DNA of 64,000 bases from Paludibacter sp. (GCA_019163375.1 JAFLKK010000007.1:221813-285812), one strand, 5' to 3'; shown: positions 1 to 10,158, counted from the stretch's first letter. Notes: a model not told the origin generated them from the sequence alone. A program made the numbers and translations.

Positions 1-56
1 ATCTTTTGTCTTTAATCTTTTGTCTTTAATCTTTTGTCTTTAATCTTTTGTCTTTT
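1..56. repeat. Tandem TCTTTTGTCTTTAA repeat
   Basis: About four head-to-tail copies of the 14-nt unit TCTTTTGTCTTTAA fill the left edge of the window. A degenerate form reappears at 190-280 and a related AAAGACAAAGGTCTAAAGAC type appears at 13338-13500. No coding function is visible. It is a low-complexity intergenic repeat; whether it continues to the left cannot be seen. Confidence 0.7.
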
Positions 57-134
57 CGTTTTCTGCCATCTTATAAACCGCTGCCGGGGTTTAAAATCCT
101 GCAAAGCCGGTTAGAGAAGTAACTTTATTTTGCA

Positions 135-177
135 AAGCAAGGATGATTGAACCACTCAATCATCCTTGCTTTTTTTT
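135..177 (+). terminator. Rho-independent terminator of an upstream gene
   Basis: Two 15-nt arms, AAGCAAGGATGATTG and its exact complement, flank a 7-nt loop and are followed by a run of Ts. This is a strong intrinsic terminator for plus-strand transcription. The gene it serves must lie left of the window or be a short transcript in 60-134, where no ORF of note is seen. Confidence 0.75.
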
Positions 178-189
178 GTCTAATGTCAA

Positions 190-280
190 AAGTCTATAGT
201 CAAATGTCTTGCTTATTGTCTTTGATCTTTTGTCTTTTGTCTTTTGTCTTTTGTCTTTTGTCCTTGATCTTTTGTCTTTC
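190..280. repeat. TTTTGTC repeat tract downstream of asparaginase
   Basis: Repeated CTTTTGTC and GTCTTTGATC units run up to the stop codon of the asparaginase gene. They match the repeats at 1-56. This is a simple-sequence tract. The plus-strand ORF through it is a by-product of the repeat and is not annotated. Confidence 0.6.
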
Positions 281-1321
281 CTAACTCCCAGTCATTTCTC
301 CACACATGCTTACACTCAGTTGGTGTTTAATGGCATCCTGCGAATCGCACTCACCCAACAAATACATCAACTTGGTAACGATAGCCTCGGTGGTGCAGTC
401 ATAGCCGCTCATCACGCCGGCACTCATCAGGTTCAAACTTGTTTCGTACCGCCCCATTTCCACTGAGCCGGTGCTGCACTGACTTTTATTCACAATAAGA
501 ATTCCTCTGTCGGTGGCATCCTTCAGCGCATTGTGAAACCAGGTTTTGCGGGGTGCATTGCCGGCGCCGAAACTTTCGAGCACAACGGCTTTAAGCCCCG
601 GAATTTGCAAAATGGCATTTACCGTATGTTCAGTAATACCGGGGAATAATTTTAAAATGGCAATATTTTGATCAATGTGCGTACGGACGCGCAGCTTTGT
701 TCCGGCTGCCGGATAATGTATTGATGAACGAAAGTATTTGATATGCACACCTGCTTTGGCCAGGGGCGGGTAATTGTACGAATTGAATGCCGAGAAATGC
801 TCAGCATTTTTCTTAGTAGTACGGTTTCCACGGAAAAGTGTATCCTCAAAAAAGATACACACTTCGGGGACTATCGGCTGCCCATTTTCTTTCGCCGAAG
901 CAATTTCGATAGCCGTCAGCAAATTTTCCTTCGCATCCGAGCGCATCATACCTATGGGCAATTGCGCACCGGTAAAAATAACCGGTTTAGATAGATTTTC
1001 GAGCATAAAACTCAGTGCAGATGCCGAATAGGCCATCGTATCGGTACCGTGCAACACCACGAAACCATCAAAATCTTCGTAGTTTTCCTCAATAAGCATG
1101 GCCATGCGTTCCCAGGCAGATGGATCTACATCAGACGAATCGATGAGCGGAAGAAAGGGCACACTCTTAACCCGAATTCCTGTCTGCTTTATTTCCGGCA
1201 TGTATTCCTGCAATCGATCAAAATCAATAGGACGTAACGCCCCTGTGCTTGGATCTTCGGACATACTGATTGTCCCACCGGTAAAAAGCAGCAATACAGA
1301 ACTTTCTTTTTCTACAGCCAT
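281..1321 (-). CDS. ansA: Type I L-asparaginase
   Basis: Hydrolyses L-asparagine to aspartate and ammonia in the cytoplasm. The 346-residue length fits type I (AnsA) enzymes, and there is no signal peptide, unlike the periplasmic type II enzyme. The first catalytic Thr motif TGGTIS is at residues 14-19. The second motif HGTDTMAYS is at 91-99, followed by the TGAQLP signature. The start ATG is preceded at 1340-1347 by CAAAGGTA, the complement of a Bacteroidetes -7 box. The gene stands alone, divergent from shikimate kinase. Identity is secure; substrate preference (Asn versus Gln) is inferred from the family. Confidence 0.93.
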   Translation of the reverse strand: MAVEKESSVLLLFTGGTISMSEDPSTGALRPIDFDRLQEYMPEIKQTGIRVKSVPFLPLIDSSDVDPSAWERMAMLIEENYEDFDGFVVLHGTDTMAYSASALSFMLENLSKPVIFTGAQLPIGMMRSDAKENLLTAIEIASAKENGQPIVPEVCIFFEDTLFRGNRTTKKNAEHFSAFNSYNYPPLAKAGVHIKYFRSSIHYPAAGTKLRVRTHIDQNIAILKLFPGITEHTVNAILQIPGLKAVVLESFGAGNAPRKTWFHNALKDATDRGILIVNKSQCSTGSVEMGRYETSLNLMSAGVMSGYDCTTEAIVTKLMYLLGECDSQDAIKHQLSVSMCGEMTGS

Positions 1322-1339
1322 TTCGAATGAATTTTAATA

Positions 1340-1347
1340 CAAAGGTA
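1340..1347 (-). promoter_or_regulatory. Putative -7 box of ansA
   Basis: On the minus strand this reads TACCTTTG, an exact match to the Bacteroidetes TAnnTTTG -7 box, 19 nt upstream of the asparaginase ATG. No well-placed -33 TTG was found. A second match, TAATTTTG, lies at 1370-1377. Confidence 0.45.
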
Positions 1348-1506
1348 ATGTAAAATTTGATGTCAATTACAAAATTATGAAACTATGAATTCAAAAGACT
1401 TACTTTTTTTCGACAAGCACTCGCCCACTTGACAATTTATCACTATTTTTGTATTGTATCAGTAAAAAACATAAGTGTTTGATACTATAACTAATACATT
1501 GTAAGC

Positions 1507-2025
1507 ATGGAGCGTATTTTTCTAATTGGATATATGGGGTCGGGCAAAACCACCGTTGGCAAACTACTGTCCACGAAACTAGGATATAGTTTTGTGGACA
1601 TGGATGCTCATATTGAGGAACAGCAATTTAAATCCGTTTCCAAGATATTTGCCGAACGTGGAGAGGATGAGTTTCGCCTGTTGGAACAAAAATGCTTACA
1701 CGAAGTGGCACAATTCGATGACGTTATCATATCTACCGGAGGAGGAGCACCTTGCTTTTTCGACAATATGGACTATATGAATACGCATGGCACTACCTTT
1801 TATCTTCGCTTCACTGCCGATGAACTGTCCGACCGACTGGCAACACAAGCCACCAAACGCCCCCTTATTGCTACCAAAAAAGGTGATGAGCTCCGACAAT
1901 TTATAGCCGAAGGACTCGAAAAGCGCGAACCGTTTTACACCCGAGCCAATTACTCCGTGGCCGGCGATGTGAATGCAGTAGTAAAAGAGATAGTAGAGAT
2001 TATCGGTCAGTATAAGAATAGATAA
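1507..2025 (+). CDS. aroK: Shikimate kinase
   Basis: Phosphorylates shikimate to shikimate-3-phosphate in the aromatic amino acid (chorismate) pathway, using ATP. The 172-residue protein has the P-loop GYMGSGKT at residues 8-15, the Mg/shikimate-binding DMD at 31-33 and the shikimate-contacting GGG at 78-80, and a lid-type RxxP region (TKRPL) in the C-terminal half. Length and motif order match the AroK/AroL family. It is followed after 75 nt by an unrelated lipoprotein gene, so an operon is possible but unproven. The start ATG opens directly on the conserved beta-strand, which supports this choice. Confidence 0.95.
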   Translation: MERIFLIGYMGSGKTTVGKLLSTKLGYSFVDMDAHIEEQQFKSVSKIFAERGEDEFRLLEQKCLHEVAQFDDVIISTGGGAPCFFDNMDYMNTHGTTFYLRFTADELSDRLATQATKRPLIATKKGDELRQFIAEGLEKREPFYTRANYSVAGDVNAVVKEIVEIIGQYKNR

Positions 2026-2100
2026 TCACACCTTTTTTCTTTGTGAACATTACCTGCCAGACTATCAACAATAGTACCAGTCCACTATTAAACATGGATT

Positions 2101-3093
2101 ATGCATTTCAAACGAAACTTTACCCTTCTCATGTTACTTCTTTTGCTGCTTGGCTGCAACTACAGGAAGGAGCATGCTGCGAGTTTCTATTACTGGAAAT
2201 CGCAGGTGGACATTGGTGCTACTGAGCAAAAATACGTTGATGCGCTTAAGGCAAAAACACTCTATCTGAGACTATTTGATGTAGACGACGAAGGAAATGG
2301 CGCTATTGCGAAAGCTAAAATTAATACGTTTAATCCCGGCATTCTGAATGCCGCATATGTACCCGTGGTATTTATTACCAACCGTACATTTGTCAACAAA
2401 TCGGAGAAAGACGCAGAAATACTGTCGGAAAAGGTGTTTAAACTTATAGAAGAAATCTGTCGTACAAACGGTATTAAATACTACTCCGAGATACAAATTG
2501 ACTGCGATTGGACAAATTCTACACGTGCCGGATACTTTTCATTTCTCAAAAATCTGAAACAAATTTCCCACAAGCAACTTTCATCCACCATCCGACTTCA
2601 TCAGATCAAATACCGAAAAACAACCGGTGTACCTCCTATCGACAAAGGCTACGCAATGTGTTATGCCACCTCCAGTCCGAAAGACACAAAAGTGGCAAAT
2701 TCGATTTTGAATCTAACTATATTAAAAGATTATTTACAAAACGTAAATGATTATCCTGTTCAACTGGATATGGCACTACCTTTGTACTCCTGGGCTGTTG
2801 TTACCAACCATTTGGGCAAAATAAAACTGCTGAATGGGGTTACAGAAAACGAATTGGACACAAGTTATTTTGAGCACGTAGCAACGAATAAGTATCGCGT
2901 AAAGCGGGATGTCAGCCTCCATGGAATGTATCTGAATAAGGATTTTACGATCAGAATTGAAGAGATAACACCTCAATTATTGAAACAAACCAAGAATTTT
3001 CTGAACAATCATATCCGCAGTGAGTTTTCTATTGTTTACTATCATCTCGACCGCCAATTTTTAGAAAAATACACTTTCGAAGATTTAAAATAA
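2101..3093 (+). CDS. Conserved Bacteroidetes lipoprotein, unknown function
   Basis: A 330-residue protein with a short hydrophobic leader ending in a lipobox-like LLLLGC, so it is probably anchored to a membrane by an acylated Cys18 or nearby. The mature part starts with a YYWKSQVD segment and then alternates predicted strands and helices (LYLRLFDVD, YSEIQIDCDW), a rhythm that suggests a TIM-barrel fold. No catalytic motif is assigned with confidence. It lies 10 nt before the 810-residue secreted protein at 3104, so the two are almost certainly co-transcribed and probably work together at the cell surface. No named family is claimed. Confidence 0.75.
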   Translation: MHFKRNFTLLMLLLLLLGCNYRKEHAASFYYWKSQVDIGATEQKYVDALKAKTLYLRLFDVDDEGNGAIAKAKINTFNPGILNAAYVPVVFITNRTFVNKSEKDAEILSEKVFKLIEEICRTNGIKYYSEIQIDCDWTNSTRAGYFSFLKNLKQISHKQLSSTIRLHQIKYRKTTGVPPIDKGYAMCYATSSPKDTKVANSILNLTILKDYLQNVNDYPVQLDMALPLYSWAVVTNHLGKIKLLNGVTENELDTSYFEHVATNKYRVKRDVSLHGMYLNKDFTIRIEEITPQLLKQTKNFLNNHIRSEFSIVYYHLDRQFLEKYTFEDLK

Positions 3094-3103
3094 ACCAAGC
3101 TCA

Positions 3104-5536
3104 ATGAAAAAAATTATTTTACTTGTCGCCTGCGTACTATCATTCGAGTACGCTTCATCTTGCTCCGACTATGATCCGGAGTACGAATACTACAATCTGT
3201 TTATGCAAGAACTGATCTCCGATGCACAATACTACCCATTTTTGCTGACCTATGAATCAGGATATTACACAGCAAATGATTCGACATATGTGAAAAATGA
3301 AAACATTGAAGAATGGCAAAATTATCTTACCATAACTTACGATCAGGCCTTTTATTTGGTTTACCTTGCAACCCGAAATAATTTGCAGAATCTAATTCAG
3401 GGGAAAAAGCCAACCGACCCCAAACTTGACTTTGCAAATGGCAGCTTTGTGGCGAAACACATGCAAGCATTGCGCTACCTATCCTATGCTAAATACCTGG
3501 AACCGTACATGACCATTCACTCCGAAGACACAGATAGTTGGAGCTACCGACCGGATATAACAGTAGCAAACCTGAACTACAAAAAGGTAATGGCAACATT
3601 GGAAAAAAGCTGGGCTACCGAGAGCGACAAAGAATTAAAGTTGCGTTATGGCTACCAAATGGTTCGCTTTGCTCATTATAATCGAGAATTCAAATCGGCA
3701 ATAACCTATTTCTATAAATATGTTGAGGCATTGAAATTTAAGCCTGCAATATATTACTATGCACTCGATCAAAAAGCCGGTGCAGAAGCCGGGCTACAAC
3801 AATATAGTGTGGCTAATTATGATTTCTTTCTGGTATTCTCACATTCGAAGAACCTAAAAGAAAGTGCTTTTCAGTCCATCCGTTTCTCAAAAAAAACAGA
3901 TTACAACGACCTGCTGAACAAGGCAAAAACCGCTTCTGAGAAAAATGATGTATATCTGATGCTTGGCTATTTAGATTTCAATAATCCACTTTCGTCCTTG
4001 ACTAAGATTGTAAAGACTACGCCCGATGCAATCCAGGCCAAAGTGCTAATGGCAAGAGCTATCAACTCGCTTGAGCGGAGCTACATTCCAACTAACAGCT
4101 ACGGATTTTGTGACACTTGCTATTTAAAAGTGACCGACAAACGATTTCCTATTGCTGAGGGAGTTGAAACTGAAAAATTTTTCAATCAACTATTAACCAC
4201 ATCAAAGGGATTGGCAAATAATGCAAATGTAAAGGAAAAAAACTTCTGGAATCTAACTTCAGCATATCTTTTATTTCTGAAAAAAGATTTTTCCACAGCC
4301 AAACAATATTTAGCCAAAGTAGAAACAAAAAACAAACTGTACGCCACCCAGAAAACTAGTTTGGCAATGTACATCGACATCTGCGAACAACCGCTTATAA
4401 CAGCCGATGTTGAAAAAATGCTTTCCACGAAGTACAAATCCACATTTCTGCAATCCAAAAGAAATGAATACACATGGCGAACCGACAATTTTCTCGAAGA
4501 TGTGTTGGCCAACAGGTATTATATTCAAAAAGATTATGCCAAGTCATTCCTAATGAGTAACAATATAACTTCGTTGGAAAACAATCCGGATATGACCTTA
4601 CTCGATGCCCTTGAAGCTTTTTACAATAAAGCCAACAAGAACGATTTTGAGAAATACATTGCCAAAAATATGTATCCTTCTCAATCCGACTCCAAAATAA
4701 ACGAAGCCAACTTTGACATGCCTAGTTATTTTTCGAACATGAGAGGAACCGTTTATTTAGCCAATGGAGATATAGAGAAGGCACTCGCCTCGTTCAAAAA
4801 AGTAAATCCCCGATTTAATCAATATCGCTTGAACTGGAACGACGATAGAAAAAACGAATATGCCACTTTCAAAGGGCAATACAATGGTTTTTCGGGTATA
4901 TCAAACAGCATTTTCGGATACAACAAGATAGAGTGCTTTGATTGTGGAGAAGACATCGTTATGCAAACCGACTATTTGAAAGAATTTGCATTTATCAAAC
5001 CGTCAATGAACAAATTAGAATTGACCGAGGCACTTCTTGAGCTGAGAAAAACGGCATCGCTCGGCAATGAGCAAGCCGCAAAAGCAAATTATTTATTGGG
5101 CAATTTCTTTTATAACACTACCAGTACCGGTTATTTCCGCCATATTCTCCGTTTCGACCAGGATAATGCTTATTGCGAGAAATATCGTTCTACAACACCC
5201 ATAAATATTTATGCAAATATCTATTTCAAGAATTATGGTTATAGTTCGTTCTTCGTAAACAAAATATCCGTATCGCAACAATATTTGGAAAAGGCCTATC
5301 AATTATCTCAGACTCCAGAGTTGAAAGCGCGCATAGCCTTTGCATTATCCAAATGCGAACAAGAAACCTATTACGAAAAAAAATATGGAAATTCATATTA
5401 TTGGGTCGAAAGCGATGATATCCTTATCAAAAACCGAAAGTATTTTGCAGAGTTGAACAAATACAAGAATACATCATTTTACAGCGACATTGTAACAAGT
5501 TGTTTGTACTTCAATTATTATGTGGACCACTATTGA
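3104..5536 (+). CDS. Large secreted helical-repeat protein, unknown function
   Basis: An 810-residue protein with an N-terminal export signal (MKKIILLVACVLSFEYASSC). The cysteine after ASS is a weak lipobox, so it may be a lipoprotein or simply secreted. The rest is rich in Tyr, Asn and Lys and made mainly of helical segments like TPR or Sel1 units; an example is the AKANYLLGNFFYN segment near the C-terminus. Two CxxC pairs (FCDTC, ECFDCG) may form disulfides or bind metal. It follows the 2101 lipoprotein by 10 nt and is probably its partner. Downstream is a 359-nt gap before dnaE. Function is unknown. Confidence 0.75.
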   Translation: MKKIILLVACVLSFEYASSCSDYDPEYEYYNLFMQELISDAQYYPFLLTYESGYYTANDSTYVKNENIEEWQNYLTITYDQAFYLVYLATRNNLQNLIQGKKPTDPKLDFANGSFVAKHMQALRYLSYAKYLEPYMTIHSEDTDSWSYRPDITVANLNYKKVMATLEKSWATESDKELKLRYGYQMVRFAHYNREFKSAITYFYKYVEALKFKPAIYYYALDQKAGAEAGLQQYSVANYDFFLVFSHSKNLKESAFQSIRFSKKTDYNDLLNKAKTASEKNDVYLMLGYLDFNNPLSSLTKIVKTTPDAIQAKVLMARAINSLERSYIPTNSYGFCDTCYLKVTDKRFPIAEGVETEKFFNQLLTTSKGLANNANVKEKNFWNLTSAYLLFLKKDFSTAKQYLAKVETKNKLYATQKTSLAMYIDICEQPLITADVEKMLSTKYKSTFLQSKRNEYTWRTDNFLEDVLANRYYIQKDYAKSFLMSNNITSLENNPDMTLLDALEAFYNKANKNDFEKYIAKNMYPSQSDSKINEANFDMPSYFSNMRGTVYLANGDIEKALASFKKVNPRFNQYRLNWNDDRKNEYATFKGQYNGFSGISNSIFGYNKIECFDCGEDIVMQTDYLKEFAFIKPSMNKLELTEALLELRKTASLGNEQAAKANYLLGNFFYNTTSTGYFRHILRFDQDNAYCEKYRSTTPINIYANIYFKNYGYSSFFVNKISVSQQYLEKAYQLSQTPELKARIAFALSKCEQETYYEKKYGNSYYWVESDDILIKNRKYFAELNKYKNTSFYSDIVTSCLYFNYYVDHY

Positions 5537-5895
5537 TGTTATACCGATTGTACAAACAATATAGACAAATTTAGACAAAGTCTCATTGCTCTATTTGTTT
5601 GTGGACATCGGCATTAACAACAGTAGACATATAAAATGACTTTGGGTCATTATATATGTACAGTTGGTATTATTTCCCGGGTAGCTCCACTTGATGCGCA
5701 GAGCTACCCGAAAAACAACAAAACGTTCAAACCACGCTCCTACACCATTTTGCGAGAATCACATTCTTATTTTCATCCATTTGTCAATAACTTCTTACTA
5801 AATATTTCGCCAGCATTCAAAATTTGCTGTATCTTTAGCCTCCCAAAACAATCCATATTGAGAGATTGTAAAACCTAAGAAAACAACTATTTACA
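5537..5895. other. Intergenic region with a 10-bp hairpin, before dnaE
   Basis: A 359-nt stretch without a convincing gene. It contains a perfect 10-bp hairpin, CGGGTAGCTC at 5678-5687 and GAGCTACCCG at 5701-5710, with no T-run on either side, so it is not a standard terminator. A weak -7-like TATCTTTA precedes dnaE. The 80-codon ORF here has no recognisable features and was not accepted. Confidence 0.5.
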
Positions 5896-8800
5896 ATGAA
5901 TTCCTTTGTTCACCTTCACGTTCACTCCCATTATTCGGTGCTCGATGGTATGTCGTCTATCCCCAATTTGGTGGATAAAGCAGCCAAGAGCGGAATGCAC
6001 GCCGTGGCCCTCACCGACCATGGTTGCATGTTTGGGATAAAGGAATTTTTCAATTATACCAAGAAGAAAAACGGAAAAATAAAAGGCCAGATTTCCGACC
6101 TGCAGAAGCAGCTCAAAGCCGAAGGACTCACCGAAGAAGAAAAGGCCGACCTGCTAAAACAAATTGAGGAAACAAAGCACAAACTTTTTAAACCCATCAT
6201 TGGTTGCGAAGCCTATGTGGCGCGGCGTGGACACCTAAGCAAAGCTGGAACCGAAGATCGAAGTGGTTATCACCTGGTTTTGCTGGCAAAAAATAAAATC
6301 GGTTATCGGAACCTTTGTAAATTGGTATCCACCTCCTATATCGATGGCATGTATTACCGTCCGCGTATCGACCATGAGTTATTGGAAAAATACAGTGAGG
6401 GATTGATTGCTTCATCAGCGTGTTTGGGGGGCGAAATTCACAAAAAAGTAGAAAGAGGCAATCTTGCGGAAGCTGAGGAAGCTGTGCTGTGGTACAAACG
6501 CGTGTTTGGCGACGATTACTACATCGAACTTCAACGCCACAAAACCGACAAACCTAATGCCGATTATTCAACCTACGAAAAACAAAACAAACAAAATCTT
6601 GAATTAATAAAGCTTGCGCGAAAAACGGGCACTAAGTTGCTTGCTACAAACGATGTTCACTTCATTGAAGAAGAACACGGCGAAGCTCACGAACGATTAA
6701 TTTGTCTCAGCACCGGTAAAGATCTCGACGATCCCAACCGCATGCGCTACACCAAGCAAGAATGGTTGAAGTCGCCCGAGCAAATGTGGCAGATTTTTGC
6801 CGACATACCCGAAGCACTTGAAAACTCGGTAGAAATTGCTGAAAAAGTAGAATTTTACGATATCGATTCGGATGCACTAATGCCAGTGTTCCCTATCCCT
6901 ACCGACTTTGCTACGGAAGAACACTACCGCGCTACTTTTACCGTAGAAATGCTTCGCGAAGAATTTGGTGATGGTTTTGACCGATTGGGTGGATACGAAA
7001 AAGCGGTACGTGTAAAACTCGAAGCCGATTACCTACGTCAACTCACCCTCATTGGCGCCAAGAAACGATACGGTGAAGTAATGACTTCGGAGCAATCCGA
7101 GCGCATCGACTTTGAGCTTGAGGTAATGAAAACCATGGGATTTCCTGGCTATTTCCTTATCGTACAGGATTTTATTGCGGCTGCACGTGGAATGGGTGTG
7201 GCTGTTGGGCCGGGTCGTGGTTCGGCGGCAGGATCGGTGGTGGCGTATTGCTTGCGCATTACCGACATTGATCCTCTTAAATACGACTTGCTGTTTGAAC
7301 GTTTCCTAAACCCCGACCGTATCTCCATGCCCGATATCGATATCGACTTTGATGATGATGGACGTGGACAAGTATTGCGCTGGGTAACAGAAAAATACGG
7401 AAAAGAACGGGTAGCCCATATCATTACTTATGGCACAATGGCCACCAAATCGTCAATTAAGGACGTGGCGCGTGTACAACGCTTACCGCTTGCAGAAGCC
7501 GACCGATTGACCAAGCTTATCCCCGATAAATTTCCTGAAGATTCATCGGGCAAAGCGCCAAAAGTAAATCTAGCTAACTGCCTGAAATACGTTCCAGAGA
7601 TGATGTCTGCGCGTAATTCGTCAGATCTAAACCTTTCGAATACACTTCGTTACGCAGAGATGCTCGAAGGTACTGTGCGTCAGGTTGGGGTTCATGCCTG
7701 CGGAGTCATTATCGGGTCGGATGATTTGACCAATCTGGTACCGTTAAGCACTGCCATCGATAAAGAAACCAACGAAGAAATGTTGGTTACACAATACGAG
7801 GGTTCTGTAATTGAAGAAATTGGGCTGATAAAAATGGACTTTTTGGGTCTTAAAACCCTGTCCATTATCAAAGAAGCACTTTCAAATATAAAAAAATCGC
7901 ATGGTATAGATTTAGACATTGATGCCATCCCGATTGATGATGCCAAAACATACGAAATGTTCAGTAAAGGCTTGACTGTTGGCACTTTCCAATTTGAGTC
8001 GGCCGGTATGCAAAAGCACTTAATTAATTTGCAGCCAACACAATTCGAAGATTTAATTGCCATGAATGCCTTGTATCGTCCGGGTCCAATGCAATATATT
8101 CCGCAATTTATCAACCGGAAACACGGTAGGGAAACAATCGAATATCCATTCCCTATAATGGAGAAACGATTGAAAGAAACCTACGGAATCACAGTATATC
8201 AGGAACAGGTCATGCTCCTGAGTCGTGACTTGGCAGGGTTTACCCGTGGTCAGTCCGACGAACTACGTAAAGCCATGGGTAAAAAACTCGTGGACAAAAT
8301 GGAAGCTCTGAAAGTGAAATTCATTGAGGGCTGTCAGAAAAACGGATTTGGACCGATAGCCAAACTGGAACAAATTTGGGCCGACTGGGCTGAGTTTGCA
8401 AAGTACGCTTTCAACAAGTCGCACGCCACCTGTTATTCGTGGATTGCCTATCAAACAGCTTATCTGAAAGCGAATTACCCTGCAGAGTTTATGGCTGCCA
8501 ACTTAACGCGCAACCGCGATGACATTACCGAGGTTGGCAAGTTTATGGACGAGTGCAAAAACCTGGGCATGAACGTGCTTGGCCCCGATGTAAACGAGAG
8601 CGATTTGACGTTCACCGTAACCAAAAGTGGCAATATTCGTTTCGGACTGGGTGGTATAAAAGGAGTGGGCGAAGGTGCTGTTATTGCATTGGTAGATGAA
8701 AAAAATGCAAACGGGAAATACAAAAGTCTGTTCGATTTTATTGAACGCGTCAACCTAAATGCCTGTAACAAAAGAGCTGTCGAAAGTTTGGCTCTTTCGG

Positions 8801-9687
8801 GTGGCTTTGATGAGTTTACTGACGTGCGTCGCGAACAATTATTTGCAGAGAACAGTAAAGGAGAACAAGTGCTGGAATCCATTATGCGCTATGGCAATAA
8901 ATTTCAAACCGATATGGCCATGACGCGTAACTCGCTTTTTGGTGGCATGGATGCAGTAGAAATAACCAAACCGGAGATTCCTTACGCGCCGGAATGGTCG
9001 CCACTGGAAAAGCTCAACAAGGAGCGCGATTTGATTGGCATGTATCTTTCGGCACATCCGCTGGACGAATACGAGTTTGAAATAAATCACGTATGCAATT
9101 GTACCACAGTAGATTTGAAAGATCTAGCTCCTTTAAAGGCCAAAGGACTGAAAATCGGAGGTATGGTAACCGGTTTTCGTCATGGAACATCGAAAGCCGG
9201 AAATCCTTATGGTATTTTCACGCTCGAGGATTATGCCGGTGCGTTTGAATTTGCATTATTCGGCAAGAACTACATTGAGTTTGGCAAATACATGATTAAG
9301 GATTTGTATCTGTATATCAGTGCCACTGTACAGGAAAAAGGTGCCGATTACAAGTTCAAGAAACCTTCCGATCCGAATATTCCGGCAGAGCTGGAAATTA
9401 AAATACAAAAAATAGAAGTATTCAACGAGATAAAAGAAAAATTAATCAATACGCTCACGTTGACCATTCCATTGCAACAGCTTACCGAAGATTACGCAGT
9501 AGAGCTTACCGACATGGTAATGAACAACAAAGGCAATGTAAATCTTTACGTGCAGGTTGTCGATGAGCTTTCGCCAAACAAAGTTATGCTTTTTGCTCGT
9601 CAGAACCGACTACAGATAAACAAAGAAGTTTATCATTCATTAAAACGGGCGCGCAGCGAAGGAATCATTGAGTTTCAGGTGCATTAA
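5896..9687 (+). CDS. dnaE: DNA polymerase III alpha subunit
   Basis: Replicative polymerase catalytic subunit. The 1263-residue protein opens with the PHP domain motif HLHVHSHYS (residues 6-14). A Lys/Glu-rich helical insertion follows at about 55-95, of the kind seen in Bacteroidetes DnaE. The catalytic PDIDIDF motif is near residues 479-485, with Asp480 and Asp482 as metal ligands. Finger, tandem helix-hairpin-helix and C-terminal OB-fold segments (GGMVTGFRHG) follow in normal order. It is monocistronic, with thioredoxin 156 nt downstream. dnaN lies 4 kb away on the opposite strand. Identity is secure. Confidence 0.97.
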   Translation: MNSFVHLHVHSHYSVLDGMSSIPNLVDKAAKSGMHAVALTDHGCMFGIKEFFNYTKKKNGKIKGQISDLQKQLKAEGLTEEEKADLLKQIEETKHKLFKPIIGCEAYVARRGHLSKAGTEDRSGYHLVLLAKNKIGYRNLCKLVSTSYIDGMYYRPRIDHELLEKYSEGLIASSACLGGEIHKKVERGNLAEAEEAVLWYKRVFGDDYYIELQRHKTDKPNADYSTYEKQNKQNLELIKLARKTGTKLLATNDVHFIEEEHGEAHERLICLSTGKDLDDPNRMRYTKQEWLKSPEQMWQIFADIPEALENSVEIAEKVEFYDIDSDALMPVFPIPTDFATEEHYRATFTVEMLREEFGDGFDRLGGYEKAVRVKLEADYLRQLTLIGAKKRYGEVMTSEQSERIDFELEVMKTMGFPGYFLIVQDFIAAARGMGVAVGPGRGSAAGSVVAYCLRITDIDPLKYDLLFERFLNPDRISMPDIDIDFDDDGRGQVLRWVTEKYGKERVAHIITYGTMATKSSIKDVARVQRLPLAEADRLTKLIPDKFPEDSSGKAPKVNLANCLKYVPEMMSARNSSDLNLSNTLRYAEMLEGTVRQVGVHACGVIIGSDDLTNLVPLSTAIDKETNEEMLVTQYEGSVIEEIGLIKMDFLGLKTLSIIKEALSNIKKSHGIDLDIDAIPIDDAKTYEMFSKGLTVGTFQFESAGMQKHLINLQPTQFEDLIAMNALYRPGPMQYIPQFINRKHGRETIEYPFPIMEKRLKETYGITVYQEQVMLLSRDLAGFTRGQSDELRKAMGKKLVDKMEALKVKFIEGCQKNGFGPIAKLEQIWADWAEFAKYAFNKSHATCYSWIAYQTAYLKANYPAEFMAANLTRNRDDITEVGKFMDECKNLGMNVLGPDVNESDLTFTVTKSGNIRFGLGGIKGVGEGAVIALVDEKNANGKYKSLFDFIERVNLNACNKRAVESLALSGGFDEFTDVRREQLFAENSKGEQVLESIMRYGNKFQTDMAMTRNSLFGGMDAVEITKPEIPYAPEWSPLEKLNKERDLIGMYLSAHPLDEYEFEINHVCNCTTVDLKDLAPLKAKGLKIGGMVTGFRHGTSKAGNPYGIFTLEDYAGAFEFALFGKNYIEFGKYMIKDLYLYISATVQEKGADYKFKKPSDPNIPAELEIKIQKIEVFNEIKEKLINTLTLTIPLQQLTEDYAVELTDMVMNNKGNVNLYVQVVDELSPNKVMLFARQNRLQINKEVYHSLKRARSEGIIEFQVH

Positions 9688-9843
9688 ATACATATAGATT
9701 TTATAAATAGGCATATTTAGCCAACTACAAAAACAATATCAGTTGTCATCTGTTTTAAGGGCAACTTTCGATTTTCACAGAAAAATAAAAACTGAAAATC
9801 AATAAATATAAATCGAATTATTAATTATTAACTATAGAAGATT

Positions 9844-10158
9844 ATGGCTTTAGAAATTACAGATGCAAACATCAAAGAACTTATCAACAGTGGAAAACCG
9901 GTAGTAATTGACTTTTGGGCAGAATGGTGTGGTCCATGTCGTATGGTAGGTCCAGTTGTTGAAGAATTAGCAAAAGAATACGAAGGCAAAGTAATTATTG
10001 GAAAAATGGATGTGGATAATAACACTGATACTCCAACAGAATACGGCATTCGCAACATTCCAACTATCCTATTCTTTAAAGATGGACAATTGGTTGACAA
10101 ACAAGTAGGTGCTGCGCAAAAAGCCGCCTTAACTGCAAAAGTTGAAGCTTTATTGTAA
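9844..10158 (+). CDS. trxA: Thioredoxin
   Basis: A 104-residue cytoplasmic thioredoxin that reduces protein disulfides. The redox motif WCGPC is at residues 28-32, the cis-proline is in NIPT at Pro74, and length and fold order match E. coli TrxA. In this genome it could also regenerate the ArsC at 22321, which is of the thioredoxin-coupled type. It has its own AT-rich leader of 156 nt after dnaE and converges with the methyltransferase gene 18 nt downstream, with no clear terminator between them. Confidence 0.96.
   Translation: MALEITDANIKELINSGKPVVIDFWAEWCGPCRMVGPVVEELAKEYEGKVIIGKMDVDNNTDTPTEYGIRNIPTILFFKDGQLVDKQVGAAQKAALTAKVEALL

Noticed and set aside
60-134. Small RNA gene upstream of the terminator at 135
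   Set aside because: No conserved RNA motif could be recognised; it may be the end of a transcript starting outside the window.
5678-5710. Terminator after the 810-residue gene
   Set aside because: The 10-bp hairpin has no T-run on either strand and lies 140 nt from the stop, so it is recorded only as a hairpin.
5636-5878. 80-codon ORF before dnaE
   Set aside because: It runs through the hairpin at 5678-5710, has no recognisable domain and no start context.
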